Source: Anaerolineaceae bacterium
GTDB lineage: Bacteria > Chloroflexota > Anaerolineae > Anaerolineales > E44-bin32
Reading direction: 5' to 3'
Assembly (NCBI GenBank): GCA_020350285.1
Contig: CP070708.1
Location: 2,339,157 to 2,403,156, forward strand
DNA: 64,000 nucleotides
Shown here: positions 45,384-54,462 of the stretch, in pieces
How positions within the stretch are numbered: the stretch's first letter is position 1
Layout: each line of letters begins with the position of its first letter
Notes under the pieces: generated by a model
What the model was told of the DNA's origin: nothing
Database searches by the model: none
What the model saw: the letters and a program-made list of their open reading frames with translations, nothing else
Translations under genes and position numbers: made by a program

Positions 45384-45965
45384 ATGCAGCGATCGGATAT
45401 CCTTCAAGCAGCGGCCCAAGCCTTCCGTCAAAAGGGCTACCACGCGGCCTCAATGCAAGATATCGCAGACGCTGTACAACTCCAGAAAGCAAGTCTTTAC
45501 CATCACGTTGAGGGCAAGCAGGACATCCTGCTTGCCATTCTGGATCATGCCCTTGATCTATTAATCACCGATCTAGAAGAAGTGGTCGCCACCGATCTGC
45601 CTCCCGATCAAAAACTTCGTCAAGCCATGCATGCCTATGTGGGAAGGTTAACACAAGATGCTGATCTCGCGGCAGTTCTACTGCTCGAGTATCGCAGCCT
45701 AGAACCCAAAGCGCGTGCTCAACATATCAGACGTCGTGATCATTATGAACGCATATGGCGAGACTTAATCAAAGAGGGCGTGCAAGCGAACATCTTTCAA
45801 CCCGTAGATGAAACGGTTGCCACCTTTGCCTTGTTGGGGGTTCAGAATTGGATGATCACATGGTTCAAACTTGGAGGACCATTGACAGCTCAACAACTGG
45901 CTGATCGATTCTGTGACTTGTTCCTTCATGGTTTATTGACATCCGAGGGCCATTCCAAGCAATGA
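45384..45965 (+). CDS. TetR-family regulator of the fatty-acid oxidation operon
   Basis: A 193-residue one-component repressor. The N-terminal helix-turn-helix reads AFRQKGYHAASMQDIADAVQLQKASLYHHV, covering residues ~12-42 with the typical KASLYHHVEGK ending. The C-terminal all-helical ligand domain is probably specific for acyl-CoA or a fatty acid, judged only from the operon it heads. First gene of a seven-gene run; the next gene overlaps by 4 bases (ATGA). Probably autoregulated through the palindrome over its own promoter. Confidence 0.9.
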   Translation: MQRSDILQAAAQAFRQKGYHAASMQDIADAVQLQKASLYHHVEGKQDILLAILDHALDLLITDLEEVVATDLPPDQKLRQAMHAYVGRLTQDADLAAVLLLEYRSLEPKARAQHIRRRDHYERIWRDLIKEGVQANIFQPVDETVATFALLGVQNWMITWFKLGGPLTAQQLADRFCDLFLHGLLTSEGHSKQ

Positions 45966-47083
45966 CTTCGGGCATCGAGTTCTTCCAATCAAACTCAGGC
46001 GCACGCATTTACCGTATACCATTGGAGCTTTTTCCCATCCTCTCAGGTTATGCTCACATGGTGTTCATCGAAGATATCGTCGCCTTGATCGATGTTGGTT
46101 CCGGATTCGGGGATTCCAACGATCAAATCGAAGCTGGTATGGACGAGTTGCGAACAAAATATGGAGAGCGAGCGAATTGGGGGGATATCAATTATGTATT
46201 GATCACCCATGGTCATGTGGATCACTTCGGTGGACTTCGTTATGTCCGTGAGAGAACCCAAGCAGAAATTGGTATCCATGAACTTGATCTGCCTGTGTTG
46301 GCCAATTATGAAGAGCGTTTAAAGGTCGTGGAAAACCGCCTACGAGTTTTCTTGGTCGAAGCAGGAGTTGAGAACGGCAAACGCGAAGGCATCATGACCC
46401 TCTATATGCTGAATAAGCATTTATACTCCTCTTCACCTCCTGATTTCACATTTGGTTCGAGGGGGATGCGAGTAGGACCATTTCTTATCATACATGTGCC
46501 CGGTCATTGCCCTGGACATGTAGTAATCCGGCTCGATGATGTGCTTTTCTCAGGTGATCACATCTTGAAAGATACGAGCCCCCACCAAGCCCCTGAAAGC
46601 CTCAGCTTGTACACCGGTTTGGGGCACTACTTGGAATCTTTGCGAAATGTGAGTCAATTAGTAGATGGAATTCATTTAACCTTGGGGGGGCATGAAGACC
46701 CGATCTATGATCTGGGAGGGCGCATTCAGGAAATTGAAGCTCTGCATTTAGAGCGCTTGGAAAAGATTTTAGTACAGTTGAATGAACCTTTGACCACCTC
46801 CCAGATTTCTCAAGCGCTCTTTCCGGACGTAGAAGGATATCATGAGTTGTTAGCCATCGAGGAGACGGGCGCGCATGTCGAATACCTGTCACAACGGGGG
46901 TATATCAGAATTAACAACTTAGACGAATTGGACTTTGAATCACCGGCTCCAATTCGATATATAAGGTCGGAAGGGGTGGATCGATTGAAGGCCGTCTTTA
47001 ATCATAAGCAACCAGAACCGATCACAGCACCTGAGGGAGTCAAAATAACCAAGGAACCTCACATCTCAACACATAGGCAGTGA
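45962..47083 (+). CDS. MBL-fold metallo-hydrolase
   Basis: A 373-residue metallo-beta-lactamase-fold enzyme. The metal motif LITHGHVDHFGG (near residue 80), the later HVPGHCPGHVVI (His) and LFSGDHILKD (Asp) complete the dinuclear site, then a C-terminal helical domain as in LACTB2-like hydrolases. Coupled by ATGA overlap to tetR, so co-regulated with beta-oxidation. A thioesterase or lactonase role on acyl-CoA intermediates is possible but only inferred. Confidence 0.88.
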   Translation: MTSGIEFFQSNSGARIYRIPLELFPILSGYAHMVFIEDIVALIDVGSGFGDSNDQIEAGMDELRTKYGERANWGDINYVLITHGHVDHFGGLRYVRERTQAEIGIHELDLPVLANYEERLKVVENRLRVFLVEAGVENGKREGIMTLYMLNKHLYSSSPPDFTFGSRGMRVGPFLIIHVPGHCPGHVVIRLDDVLFSGDHILKDTSPHQAPESLSLYTGLGHYLESLRNVSQLVDGIHLTLGGHEDPIYDLGGRIQEIEALHLERLEKILVQLNEPLTTSQISQALFPDVEGYHELLAIEETGAHVEYLSQRGYIRINNLDELDFESPAPIRYIRSEGVDRLKAVFNHKQPEPITAPEGVKITKEPHISTHRQ

Positions 47084-47110
47084 GGGAGGATCCCTCAAAA
47101 GGAGTGTCTC

Positions 47111-48202
47111 ATGTACTCATTCGAACCGACTGAAGAGCAACGAATGCTCATGGAGGCAATCGAACGGTATGCCAAAAACGATTTGAGGGAGGCCGCTCAT
47201 GATGCCGACGAAACCGGGGAATTACCAGGGGACTTGATCGAAAAAGGTTGGGAGATGGGTGTGCTTCAAGCGAGCATCCCTGAAGAGTATGGTGGTTTCG
47301 GTGAGCGATCCGCAGTAACAGGAGTGTTGGCGGCTGAAACCATGGGATGGGGAGATTTAGCAGGCGCCTTGGCGGCCATGCTCCCGGCTACCTATGCCAT
47401 GCCGATCCTTCTTGGGGGTACAGAGAAACAGAAGACCGAATTAATACCACCTGTAATTGAAGCGGAATGGAAGCCCTTTACAACGGCTTTCATTGAGCCC
47501 GTCTACGACTTCTATCCTGGTGAGATGGGTACGACAGCCGAGAAGAAGGGCGATGGTTATGAGCTGAACGGCGAGAAGGCTTATGTGATTTTCGCCGACA
47601 AGGCTCCCTCCATTCTTGTCTACGCTGCGCTGAATGGTCAGACACAGGCATTCATCGTTCCTGCAGGTGCGGAAGGCTTCGTAATCGGTGAGCGTGAGAA
47701 GCTGATGGGAATCGGTGGGCTTCCGTGCTACCGTGTGAGATTGAACAACCTGCAACTTCCCCTGGAAGCGAGACTTGGGGGCGAGGAAGGTTTCGATTTT
47801 GTTCCTGTTTTAGCTAGCGCTCAAGTAGCCATCGCCGCGCTAGCGGTTGGGGTTAGTAGAGCTGCTTTGGATTATGCACTACCTTATGCGAAGGAACGTG
47901 AGGTCTGGGGCGTTCCCATCGCTCAGAGACAATCCATTGCTTTCATGCTGGTAGAGATGGCAGCGGAGATCGAGGCCAATCGATTGCTTGTGTGGGAGGC
48001 AGCGTGGATGCTTGATCAGGGGAAGGATGTCTCGAAGGAAGCCTATCTAGCCTTTACCGGTACGACAGATATGGCCATGATGGTTACGGATAGGGCGGTT
48101 CAAGTCCTTGGTGGCCACGGTTTCATTCGTGAACACCCGGTTGAGTTGTGGATGCGCAATGGTCGCGGGTTTTCCACTTTCACCGGAATGGCGATGGTCT
48201 AA
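47111..48202 (+). CDS. Acyl-CoA dehydrogenase-like subunit lacking the C-terminal Glu motif
   Basis: A 363-residue flavoprotein of the acyl-CoA dehydrogenase superfamily. The N-terminal helical domain (FEPTEEQRMLMEAIERYAK) and the central beta domain are recognisable, as is the C-terminal VQVLGGHGFIREHPVE. The usual YEGT catalytic-Glu motif is absent: the protein ends RNGRGFSTFTGMAMV shortly after the helix where it would come. It may be the non-catalytic partner of the following dehydrogenase, or use a Glu elsewhere in the fold. AAGGAG precedes the ATG. Confidence 0.88.
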   Translation: MYSFEPTEEQRMLMEAIERYAKNDLREAAHDADETGELPGDLIEKGWEMGVLQASIPEEYGGFGERSAVTGVLAAETMGWGDLAGALAAMLPATYAMPILLGGTEKQKTELIPPVIEAEWKPFTTAFIEPVYDFYPGEMGTTAEKKGDGYELNGEKAYVIFADKAPSILVYAALNGQTQAFIVPAGAEGFVIGEREKLMGIGGLPCYRVRLNNLQLPLEARLGGEEGFDFVPVLASAQVAIAALAVGVSRAALDYALPYAKEREVWGVPIAQRQSIAFMLVEMAAEIEANRLLVWEAAWMLDQGKDVSKEAYLAFTGTTDMAMMVTDRAVQVLGGHGFIREHPVELWMRNGRGFSTFTGMAMV

Positions 48203-48234
48203 GCGTACGCTAAAGAAAAAAGGGAGAAGCGATC

Positions 48235-49470
48235 ATGATCAGCTTTGAGATGCCTGAATCCATTCACAAGACCAGGGTTTTGATGGAAACAGTTGCCGAG
48301 AATATGATGCGCCCAATGGCTCGTTACTTCGATGAGAACGAGCACGAGATTCCCTGGGATTACATTAATTTCATGCACCAAGCGATGGCTCAGATGGGGG
48401 GATCGGCGATAACAACCCAGGAAGACGAGAAGAAGGAAAGAAAAGGTCCCCGTTTGGGTTTTCAGAACCTGACGTTTTTGGTTGAGATGCTTTCCTGGGG
48501 AGATACAGGTATATATCTATGTACGCCAGGAGGCGGGTTGGGGGCAGCAGCTGTCCAAGCTGCAGGGACAGCTGAACATAAGAAACGCTTCTTAGCCCGT
48601 CACCAAGGGGAGAAACCAACCTTTGACGCAATGGCCCTTACTGAGTCGCATGCTGGATCGGGGATGCCGGCCGAAGTTCGCACTACAGCCGTACGCGATG
48701 GGGATGAGTGGATTCTTAATGGCGAGAAGATCTTTGTCACGGCTGGCAACAAGGCATTGGTTGACTCGGACGGTTTTGTCGTGATATGGGCGACAATTGA
48801 TCCCTCCGCCGGCAGAGCTGGAGTGCGACCAGTTGTAGTTGAAGCGGGGACACCTGGGTGTACGGTCACGAAGATGGAGCATAAACTCGGCATCCGAGCG
48901 AGCGACACCGTTTCGATTCTGCTGCAAGACTGCCGCGTTCCATTTGAGAATTTAATGGGTGACCCGGAGGTCAAAGAAAAGAAGACCGAAGGCGCTAAAG
49001 GGGTCCATCTCACCTTTGATGCAACCCGACCTATTGTGGCCGCAAGCGCGATGGGCGTCGCCAGGGCGGCGTTAGAAACCATAAAACAAATGCTGGAGGA
49101 ACAAGGTATCGAGATCCGCTATGGATTACCTCGCTCCCGGTTGACCAACATCGAGCGTGAGATCATCGACATGGAAACCAAATTGCAAGCAACCTGGCTT
49201 TTAACGATCAAGTCGATGTGGATGGCTGATGAGCGGAAGGAGAACACCATCGAAGCTTCCATGTGCAAGTTCCTTGCGGGAGACGTGGTGGTCGATATCA
49301 CCCAACGGGCTGTCGAATTAATGGGACCCCTTGGCTACACTCGTGATTACCTGCTGGAGAAGTGGTTTCGCGACGCAAAGATCAATGACCTGTACGAGGG
49401 GACGGGTCAGATCAATCGACTCATTGTTGCCCGACGTATTCTGGATTACTCTAGACACGAATTGAGCTGA
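48235..49470 (+). CDS. fadE: Acyl-CoA dehydrogenase
   Basis: A 411-residue FAD-dependent dehydrogenase that introduces the alpha-beta double bond into acyl-CoA. The substrate/FAD motif ALTESHAGSGMPAEVRTTA, NGEKIFVTAGNKA, and a C-terminal VELMGPLGYTRDYLLEKW with LYEGTGQINRLIVARRIL are present; the Glu in YEGT is the expected catalytic base. It directly follows the shorter dehydrogenase (32-base gap), and the two may form a heteromer. Electrons should pass to EtfAB. Confidence 0.93.
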   Translation: MISFEMPESIHKTRVLMETVAENMMRPMARYFDENEHEIPWDYINFMHQAMAQMGGSAITTQEDEKKERKGPRLGFQNLTFLVEMLSWGDTGIYLCTPGGGLGAAAVQAAGTAEHKKRFLARHQGEKPTFDAMALTESHAGSGMPAEVRTTAVRDGDEWILNGEKIFVTAGNKALVDSDGFVVIWATIDPSAGRAGVRPVVVEAGTPGCTVTKMEHKLGIRASDTVSILLQDCRVPFENLMGDPEVKEKKTEGAKGVHLTFDATRPIVAASAMGVARAALETIKQMLEEQGIEIRYGLPRSRLTNIEREIIDMETKLQATWLLTIKSMWMADERKENTIEASMCKFLAGDVVVDITQRAVELMGPLGYTRDYLLEKWFRDAKINDLYEGTGQINRLIVARRILDYSRHELS

Positions 49471-49576
49471 CCATTCGAAATGTGATCATGCCAAGCTCAA
49501 ACACGTTCATCAGCGGATGAACTTTAAGAGTTTGCAAAGTATAGGATTATTTAATCTATAGAGAGGAGATGACCCT

Positions 49577-52030
49577 ATGGGATATCAAATCAAAAAAGCG
49601 GCTGTCATCGGTTCTGGAACGATGGGGGGTGGCATCGCGGCATTACTCGCGGGATTAGGCATCCCCACCCTCCTGCTGGATATCGTACCTTCAAAGCTGA
49701 CACCGGCTGAGGAAGAAGCCGGCCTTACTTTGGAGGACGAAGAAGTCCGCAACCGCATTGTCCAAAGTGGTTGGAAGGCCGTGACACGGAGTCGACCGCC
49801 GTCGGTGATGAGCGAGGCTTCAAAGCATTTCATCACCTTAGGAAATCTCGATGACGATTTTGATAAGCTAGCCGATGTGGATTGGATCGTCGAGGTTATC
49901 ATCGAGAATCTGGAGATCAAGCAGGGGCTTTTCGAGCGCATCGAGAAGGTGCGCCGTGAGGACTGCATTGTCTCGACCAACACTTCGGGTCTTCCTGTTA
50001 ACGCCATCGCTGAGGGTCGAAGCGAATCCTTCCAAGAGCATTTTCTTGGGACGCACTTCTTCAATCCGCCTCGATGGTTGAAGCTCTTGGAGATCATCCC
50101 ACATGAGAAGACCTTGCCTGAAGTGATGGATTTCATGATCCGATATGGAGAGGAATTTTTGGGGAAGGGTGTGGTCATTTGTAAGGATACACCCAATTTC
50201 ATCGCCAACCGCTTTTTCAGCCTCACCAACAGTTACAGCATCTCATATGCTCTGGATCATGGCTACACCATCGAAGAGGTGGACGGAATCACAGGCGTAT
50301 TGCTTGGTCGACCTAAGACGGGAACTTTTCGCCTTCTTGACCTGGTTGGGATCGATGTCGGAGCTCATGTGAGCAGCAACCTATATGAGTTGATACCAGA
50401 TGATGAATCTCGAGAAACGCTCAGACATGAGGGATCCGCCAAGATGTTCACGACCATGGTTGAGCGTAAGTGGTTTGGAAACAAAACGAGAGTAGGTTTT
50501 TCCAAGCGCGTGACCACAGAAGATGGCAAGCGAGAGTTCTGGCCATTGAACCTGCAAACGCTGGAACACGAGCCTCCAAAGAAACCTCGATTTGAAATCT
50601 TCAGTAAAGGCAGGGAAATTGAGGATTTAGGTGAACGCTACAAGTGGATTGTCTCACAGGTCGATGATGAGGAGGCATCAGAAGAGACAGAGAAGTTGGC
50701 TAGGTATATCTGGGCGACGACATCGTTCGCTTTTGGCTACGCTTCAAGACGCATCCCTGAGATCACGGATGATATTGTGAGCCTCGATCGGGCGGTTAAG
50801 TGGGGCTTTGTCCATGAAATGGGTCCCTTTGAAATCTGGGACGCATTGGGAGTGGAGGACACCTTAAAGCGATTAGAAACCGAGGGTATTGAGGTTGACC
50901 CGTGGGTGAAAGAGATGCTTGGCGCGGGTTGTCCAACCTTCTATCAATACGAGAATGGCAATGTGGTGGGTTACTACGATCTGGAGAAGAAGGGCTACCT
51001 ACCTCTCGAACCTGATCCCCGAATTCTGCCCATTTCTACCTTGAAGGCAAAAGAGGAAGCTGTTCTTAAGAGAAATGCGTCCGCGAGTTTGATAGATATG
51101 GGGGATGGTGTGGGATTGATTGAATTCCACAGCAAAGCTAACTCACTCGACCAGGACATCTTTGATTTGATTAGTCATGCGCTCGATGTGACCGAGGATG
51201 GGAGGTTCGACGCCCTCGTCATTGGTAATGAGGGGACTCATTTCAGTGCCGGTGCCAACATCTTCGTGATGTGGATGTCGGCCCAGCAGGGTTTATTCGA
51301 TCAGATCGATCAAGGTGTGCGTGGAATGCATGACGCTGTTTTACGTATGCGGTATTTCCCCAAACCGATCGTTGCAGCACCCTTTGGTATGACGCTCGCA
51401 GGAGGAGCCGAGATCGCCATGGCATGCAGTAAACGCGTGGCCGCCGTGGAGACCTTCATCGGCTTGGTTGAGGTCGGTATCGGTGTTATCCCAGGTGGTA
51501 CAGGAAACAAAGAAATGCTCCGTCGAGTGGTTAATCCCGTAATGCGTATCGCCAACGCGGATCCAATCTCAGCAGTAGGGAAGGTCGTAGAGCTCATTGG
51601 CACGGCCAAGGTCGCTACAGGCGCGTATGAAGCCTTTGAATACGGTTTCTTCCAGCCAGGCGATCGGATTATCATGAACAAGGATCATCTTTTAGCGGAG
51701 GCTAAACGTAGTGCATTGGCTATGGTTCTAGAGGGGTATAAGCCACCTGCACAAGAGATGATTTATGCCGCTGGGCGAGAGGTTTTGGCCGCGATTCGAG
51801 GGATGGTATGGGATTTGAGATCGAGGGGCTGGGCAACAGAACATGATGCCGTTGTAACTAACAAACTTGGCTGGGTGCTGTGTGGAGGCGACATTACAGA
51901 ACCCGCCTGGGTCCCAGAACAATATATCCTCGATCTGGAGCGTCAGGCGTTTGTGGATCTCTGCAAGGAAGAGAAGACCCAAGAACGTATGGCTTATATG
52001 CTTGAGCACAACAGACCGTTGAGGAATTAG
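49577..52030 (+). CDS. fadN: FadN-type 3-hydroxyacyl-CoA dehydrogenase/enoyl-CoA hydratase fusion
   Basis: An 817-residue bifunctional beta-oxidation enzyme. The dehydrogenase half comes first: NAD motif KKAAVIGSGTMGGGIAALLA (residues 6-25), EVIIENLEIKQ, SNTSGLP-like STNTSGLPV and GTHFFNPPRWLKLLEIIP. The enoyl-CoA hydratase half follows (about 500-700), with the oxyanion/Glu motifs AGGAEIAMACS and EVGIGVIPGGTG. This order is that of Bacillus FadN, opposite to E. coli FadB. The operon arrangement with a thiolase and fadE resembles fadNAE. Confidence 0.93.
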   Translation: MGYQIKKAAVIGSGTMGGGIAALLAGLGIPTLLLDIVPSKLTPAEEEAGLTLEDEEVRNRIVQSGWKAVTRSRPPSVMSEASKHFITLGNLDDDFDKLADVDWIVEVIIENLEIKQGLFERIEKVRREDCIVSTNTSGLPVNAIAEGRSESFQEHFLGTHFFNPPRWLKLLEIIPHEKTLPEVMDFMIRYGEEFLGKGVVICKDTPNFIANRFFSLTNSYSISYALDHGYTIEEVDGITGVLLGRPKTGTFRLLDLVGIDVGAHVSSNLYELIPDDESRETLRHEGSAKMFTTMVERKWFGNKTRVGFSKRVTTEDGKREFWPLNLQTLEHEPPKKPRFEIFSKGREIEDLGERYKWIVSQVDDEEASEETEKLARYIWATTSFAFGYASRRIPEITDDIVSLDRAVKWGFVHEMGPFEIWDALGVEDTLKRLETEGIEVDPWVKEMLGAGCPTFYQYENGNVVGYYDLEKKGYLPLEPDPRILPISTLKAKEEAVLKRNASASLIDMGDGVGLIEFHSKANSLDQDIFDLISHALDVTEDGRFDALVIGNEGTHFSAGANIFVMWMSAQQGLFDQIDQGVRGMHDAVLRMRYFPKPIVAAPFGMTLAGGAEIAMACSKRVAAVETFIGLVEVGIGVIPGGTGNKEMLRRVVNPVMRIANADPISAVGKVVELIGTAKVATGAYEAFEYGFFQPGDRIIMNKDHLLAEAKRSALAMVLEGYKPPAQEMIYAAGREVLAAIRGMVWDLRSRGWATEHDAVVTNKLGWVLCGGDITEPAWVPEQYILDLERQAFVDLCKEEKTQERMAYMLEHNRPLRN

Positions 52031-52060
52031 GGAGCAAGGGATCAGGGATTAGGGATCAGG
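52031..52060. repeat. GGGATTAGGGATC-type repeat, copy 2
   Basis: Tandem GGGATCA/GGGATTA words starting one base after the fadN stop. Matches the complement of 22047-22071. It lies inside the operon, between fadN and the thiolase gene. Confidence 0.6.
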
Positions 52061-52137
52061 CCAATAAGATCTAAATCCCTTGGAGCAACCAATCCATGGG
52101 TCCTAATCCCAGATCCCATAACCAAGGAGAAATCGTT

Positions 52138-53310
52138 ATGGCGAGAGAAGCTGTACTAGTTGCAGGAGCCCGTACTGCAGTAGGACGAGCGGTGAGAGGG
52201 ACGTTAAAGAATTTCCGGGCAGAGGACATGGCTGCGGAGGCGGTCAAGGCAGCTTGGGAACGAACCGGTGATCTGGATAAAGCCTTGGTGGATGATGTTG
52301 TCATTGGGTGCGCGATGCCAGAAGGAAGTCAGGGCTTGAACATGGCGCGCCAAGTGTCATTACGTGCAGGTTTTCCGAATAGCGTCTCAGCGATGACCGT
52401 TAACCGCTTTTGTTCCTCGGGTCTCCAGACTATTGCACAGTCTTGTGAGCGTATCATCGCAGGTGGTGCAGATGTCATCATCGCCGGTGGTGTTGAAAGC
52501 ATGAGCATGGTGCCGAGAATGGGCTTCCGGCCCAGCCCTCACCCTGAGATGGTGCTGGAACTGCCCGAGGTTTACGTGGCCATGGGCCAAACTGCGGAGA
52601 ATGTTGTCAAGGAATACAACGTCAGTCGTGAGGACATGGATGAGTTCGCTTATCACAGCCACATGAAAGCGATCAAAGCGCAAGATGCGGGTTTTTTCGA
52701 CGAGGAAATCGTACCACTTGAAGTCACGACAGTGACCCTCGAAGGTGAAAACACAGTAACTTTTGACAAGGATGAGTGCATACGACGTGATACCACGCTG
52801 GAAGCGTTGGCGAAACTTCGACCGGCATTCAGGCCGGATGGCCAGGTAACGGCAGGTAATTCATCGCCCCTGTCAGATGGCGCAGCAGCAGTGGTCATCA
52901 TGAGCGGTGAAAAGGCAGCCGAGTTAGGGCTCACCCCGTGGATGCGATTTGTGGGATATGCTGTTGCGGGGGTACCACCAGAAATCATGGGGATCGGTCC
53001 GGTGAAAGCCGTTCCCAAAGTACTTGATCGATTTGGACAAAAACTCGAAGACATCGATATCATCGAGTTGAATGAGGCCTTCGCCTCACAAAGCTTAGCG
53101 GTTATTCGCACCCTCGGGATGGACATGGAAAAAGTCAATGTCAACGGTGGGGCCACGGCTTTGGGTCACCCGCTTGGTGGAACTGGGGCTAAGTTGACTG
53201 TCCAAATCATGCACGAAGCCAAACGTCGTAAGTCTATATATGTTATGGTTACCATGTGTATCGGCGGAGGCATGGGTGCGGCAGGGATTTTCGAGAATCT
53301 TCTGAATTGA
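52138..53310 (+). CDS. fadA: Acetyl-CoA acyltransferase (thiolase)
   Basis: Cleaves 3-ketoacyl-CoA in the last beta-oxidation step. The active-site Cys is in [13 protein letters not shown] (near residue 90), the His in [16 protein letters not shown] and the second Cys in [12 protein letters not shown]. Length 390. The ATG at 52138 is preceded by AAGGAGA; an in-frame ATG at 52096 falls in the intergenic repeat and is rejected. Works with the fused FadN enzyme. Confidence 0.95.
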   Translation: MAREAVLVAGARTAVGRAVRGTLKNFRAEDMAAEAVKAAWERTGDLDKALVDDVVIGCAMPEGSQGLNMARQVSLRAGFPNSVSAMTVNRFCSSGLQTIAQSCERIIAGGADVIIAGGVESMSMVPRMGFRPSPHPEMVLELPEVYVAMGQTAENVVKEYNVSREDMDEFAYHSHMKAIKAQDAGFFDEEIVPLEVTTVTLEGENTVTFDKDECIRRDTTLEALAKLRPAFRPDGQVTAGNSSPLSDGAAAVVIMSGEKAAELGLTPWMRFVGYAVAGVPPEIMGIGPVKAVPKVLDRFGQKLEDIDIIELNEAFASQSLAVIRTLGMDMEKVNVNGGATALGHPLGGTGAKLTVQIMHEAKRRKSIYVMVTMCIGGGMGAAGIFENLLN

Positions 53311-53448
53311 TCTTCAATCCCTGATCACGCATCTCTGAGTCAAGCAGTAGTATCTACGGCAAGAAAGAGACTTAAATAAATAACCTGTACTCCCAATCCT
53401 TTGCAGATTCGAATTCAGGAGGGAGTAAAAACCAAGGAGAGGAGAAAT

Positions 53449-53772
53449 ATGTCACCCTTAACGATTGAGACATTGATGGAACGTATGCCAGGAGCCTTTC
53501 TTCCAGAGAAGGCCGAAGGTGTTGATGCTCAGATCCAGTTCAATTTGGGCGAGGGAGGGGATTGGGTCGTCACCATCCGCGAAGGAACCTGCACAGCTGA
53601 GCAGGGCGTCGCGGAAGATCCGAAATTAACCATCACTGCCGAGGCCCAAGCGTACATAGATATCGTCACGGGGAAACTAAACCCCATGACCGCGCTGGCC
53701 AACCAGCAGGTCAAGTACAAAGGTGATCTCAACCTGGCGATGAAGATGATGTCGATGTTTAAGTTGAATTGA
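53449..53772 (+). CDS. SCP2 sterol/lipid-transfer domain protein
   Basis: A 107-residue single-domain protein of the SCP2 fold, a hydrophobic-pocket lipid carrier: VDAQIQFNLGEGGDWVVTIREG, then LTITAEAQAYIDIVTGKLNP and GDLNLAMKMMSMFKL. It may present acyl chains to the enzymes encoded upstream. ATG 53449 is chosen over 53401 because of the strong AGGAGAGGAG just before it. A CCCGCGAG hairpin follows within 20 bases and probably ends the operon. Confidence 0.88.
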   Translation: MSPLTIETLMERMPGAFLPEKAEGVDAQIQFNLGEGGDWVVTIREGTCTAEQGVAEDPKLTITAEAQAYIDIVTGKLNPMTALANQQVKYKGDLNLAMKMMSMFKLN

Positions 53773-53787
53773 GGACATGAACAGTTT

Positions 53788-53820
53788 AACTCCCCGCGAG
53801 CTTTAAGCTCGCGGGGAGTT
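53788..53820 (+). terminator. Operon terminator, CCCGCGAG hairpin copy 3
   Basis: A perfect 15-bp stem (AACTCCCCGCGAGCT and complement), 3-base loop, followed by TTTTG. Placed 15 bases after the SCP2 gene stop. Confidence 0.8.
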
Positions 53821-53894
53821 TTGTAGAAACTCACATTATCCGAGTCCTGCGAGGGGGCTCGGATTCATTATATCTACCACCATCAATTTAAAAT

Positions 53895-53922
53895 GTACGG
53901 GCGACCGACCGGTCGCCCGTAC
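53895..53922. repeat. 28-bp GTACGGGC palindrome
   Basis: Arms GTACGGGCGACCGA and CCGGTCGCCCGTAC, imperfect only at the centre. Same length and layout as the other 28-bp members. Confidence 0.8.
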
Positions 53923-54013
53923 GTCATTCATAGTGAGGTTATTTCGAGTGAAATCCTTCAGCTATGCAATATATTGCATTGAGGAGAGTGTTGTTCTCAG
54001 GCTCGGGACCAAT

Positions 54014-54086
54014 GTGGGGGCAATTCACCGTTCGTGCCGCGAGAAACGGCGGTACGCCGATTCGAGACGGCATGAATTGCCCCTAC
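54014..54086. repeat. 73-bp GTAGGGGC inverted-repeat element, copy 2 (reversed)
   Basis: Reverse-complement orientation relative to copies 1 and 3, same 73-bp length, same core with CCGTTCGTGCCGCGAG. No open reading frame. Confidence 0.85.
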
Positions 54087-54254
54087 ATATAGGTTTATTT
54101 CAATGGACACTTACTCATCCATCGATAAGCTTCCTTGAGCGTACTCAGGGTAATCGCGATAAACCCATTACAGATAGGCGTGAACCACTTTTTGGGTGTC
54201 ACGAATTTGTCCCCTTTTGATAGGGCTTCCTTGCTCGGAACGACACCCACTCGT

Positions 54255-54358
54255 ATGTCATTCTGAGCGCCGAGAGGCGCGAAGAATCCCTATGCTGTAT
54301 CGAATTAGAAGCCTCATCTCAGGGATTCTTCGTTCGCTTCGCTCACTCAGAATGACAT
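54255..54358. repeat. TGTCATTCTGAG palindromic element, copy 1
   Basis: Ends ATGTCATTCTGAG and CTCAGAATGACAT frame an inner inverted repeat GAAGAATCCCT/GGGATTCTTC. The whole 53821-54462 gap holds only repeats: this element, a 73-bp element, a 28-bp palindrome and no gene that I can support. Confidence 0.75.
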
Positions 54359-54462
54359 GATTATGAAGCGATGGATTTCGTATTTGTTTGATAATAATAC
54401 AGAGGTGCGAGATATGTGTTCCTTGACAATTATCTCTAGTGGATAGTCATACCAATCCTGAC

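Noticed and set aside
53895-53922. 28-bp palindrome containing CGACCGACCGGTCG, similar to the TetR operator centre at 45357-45374
   Set aside because: Its length and GTACGGGC ends match the dispersed 28-bp family, it lies downstream of the operon with no promoter or start site nearby, and a short GC-rich palindromic overlap is likely by chance.
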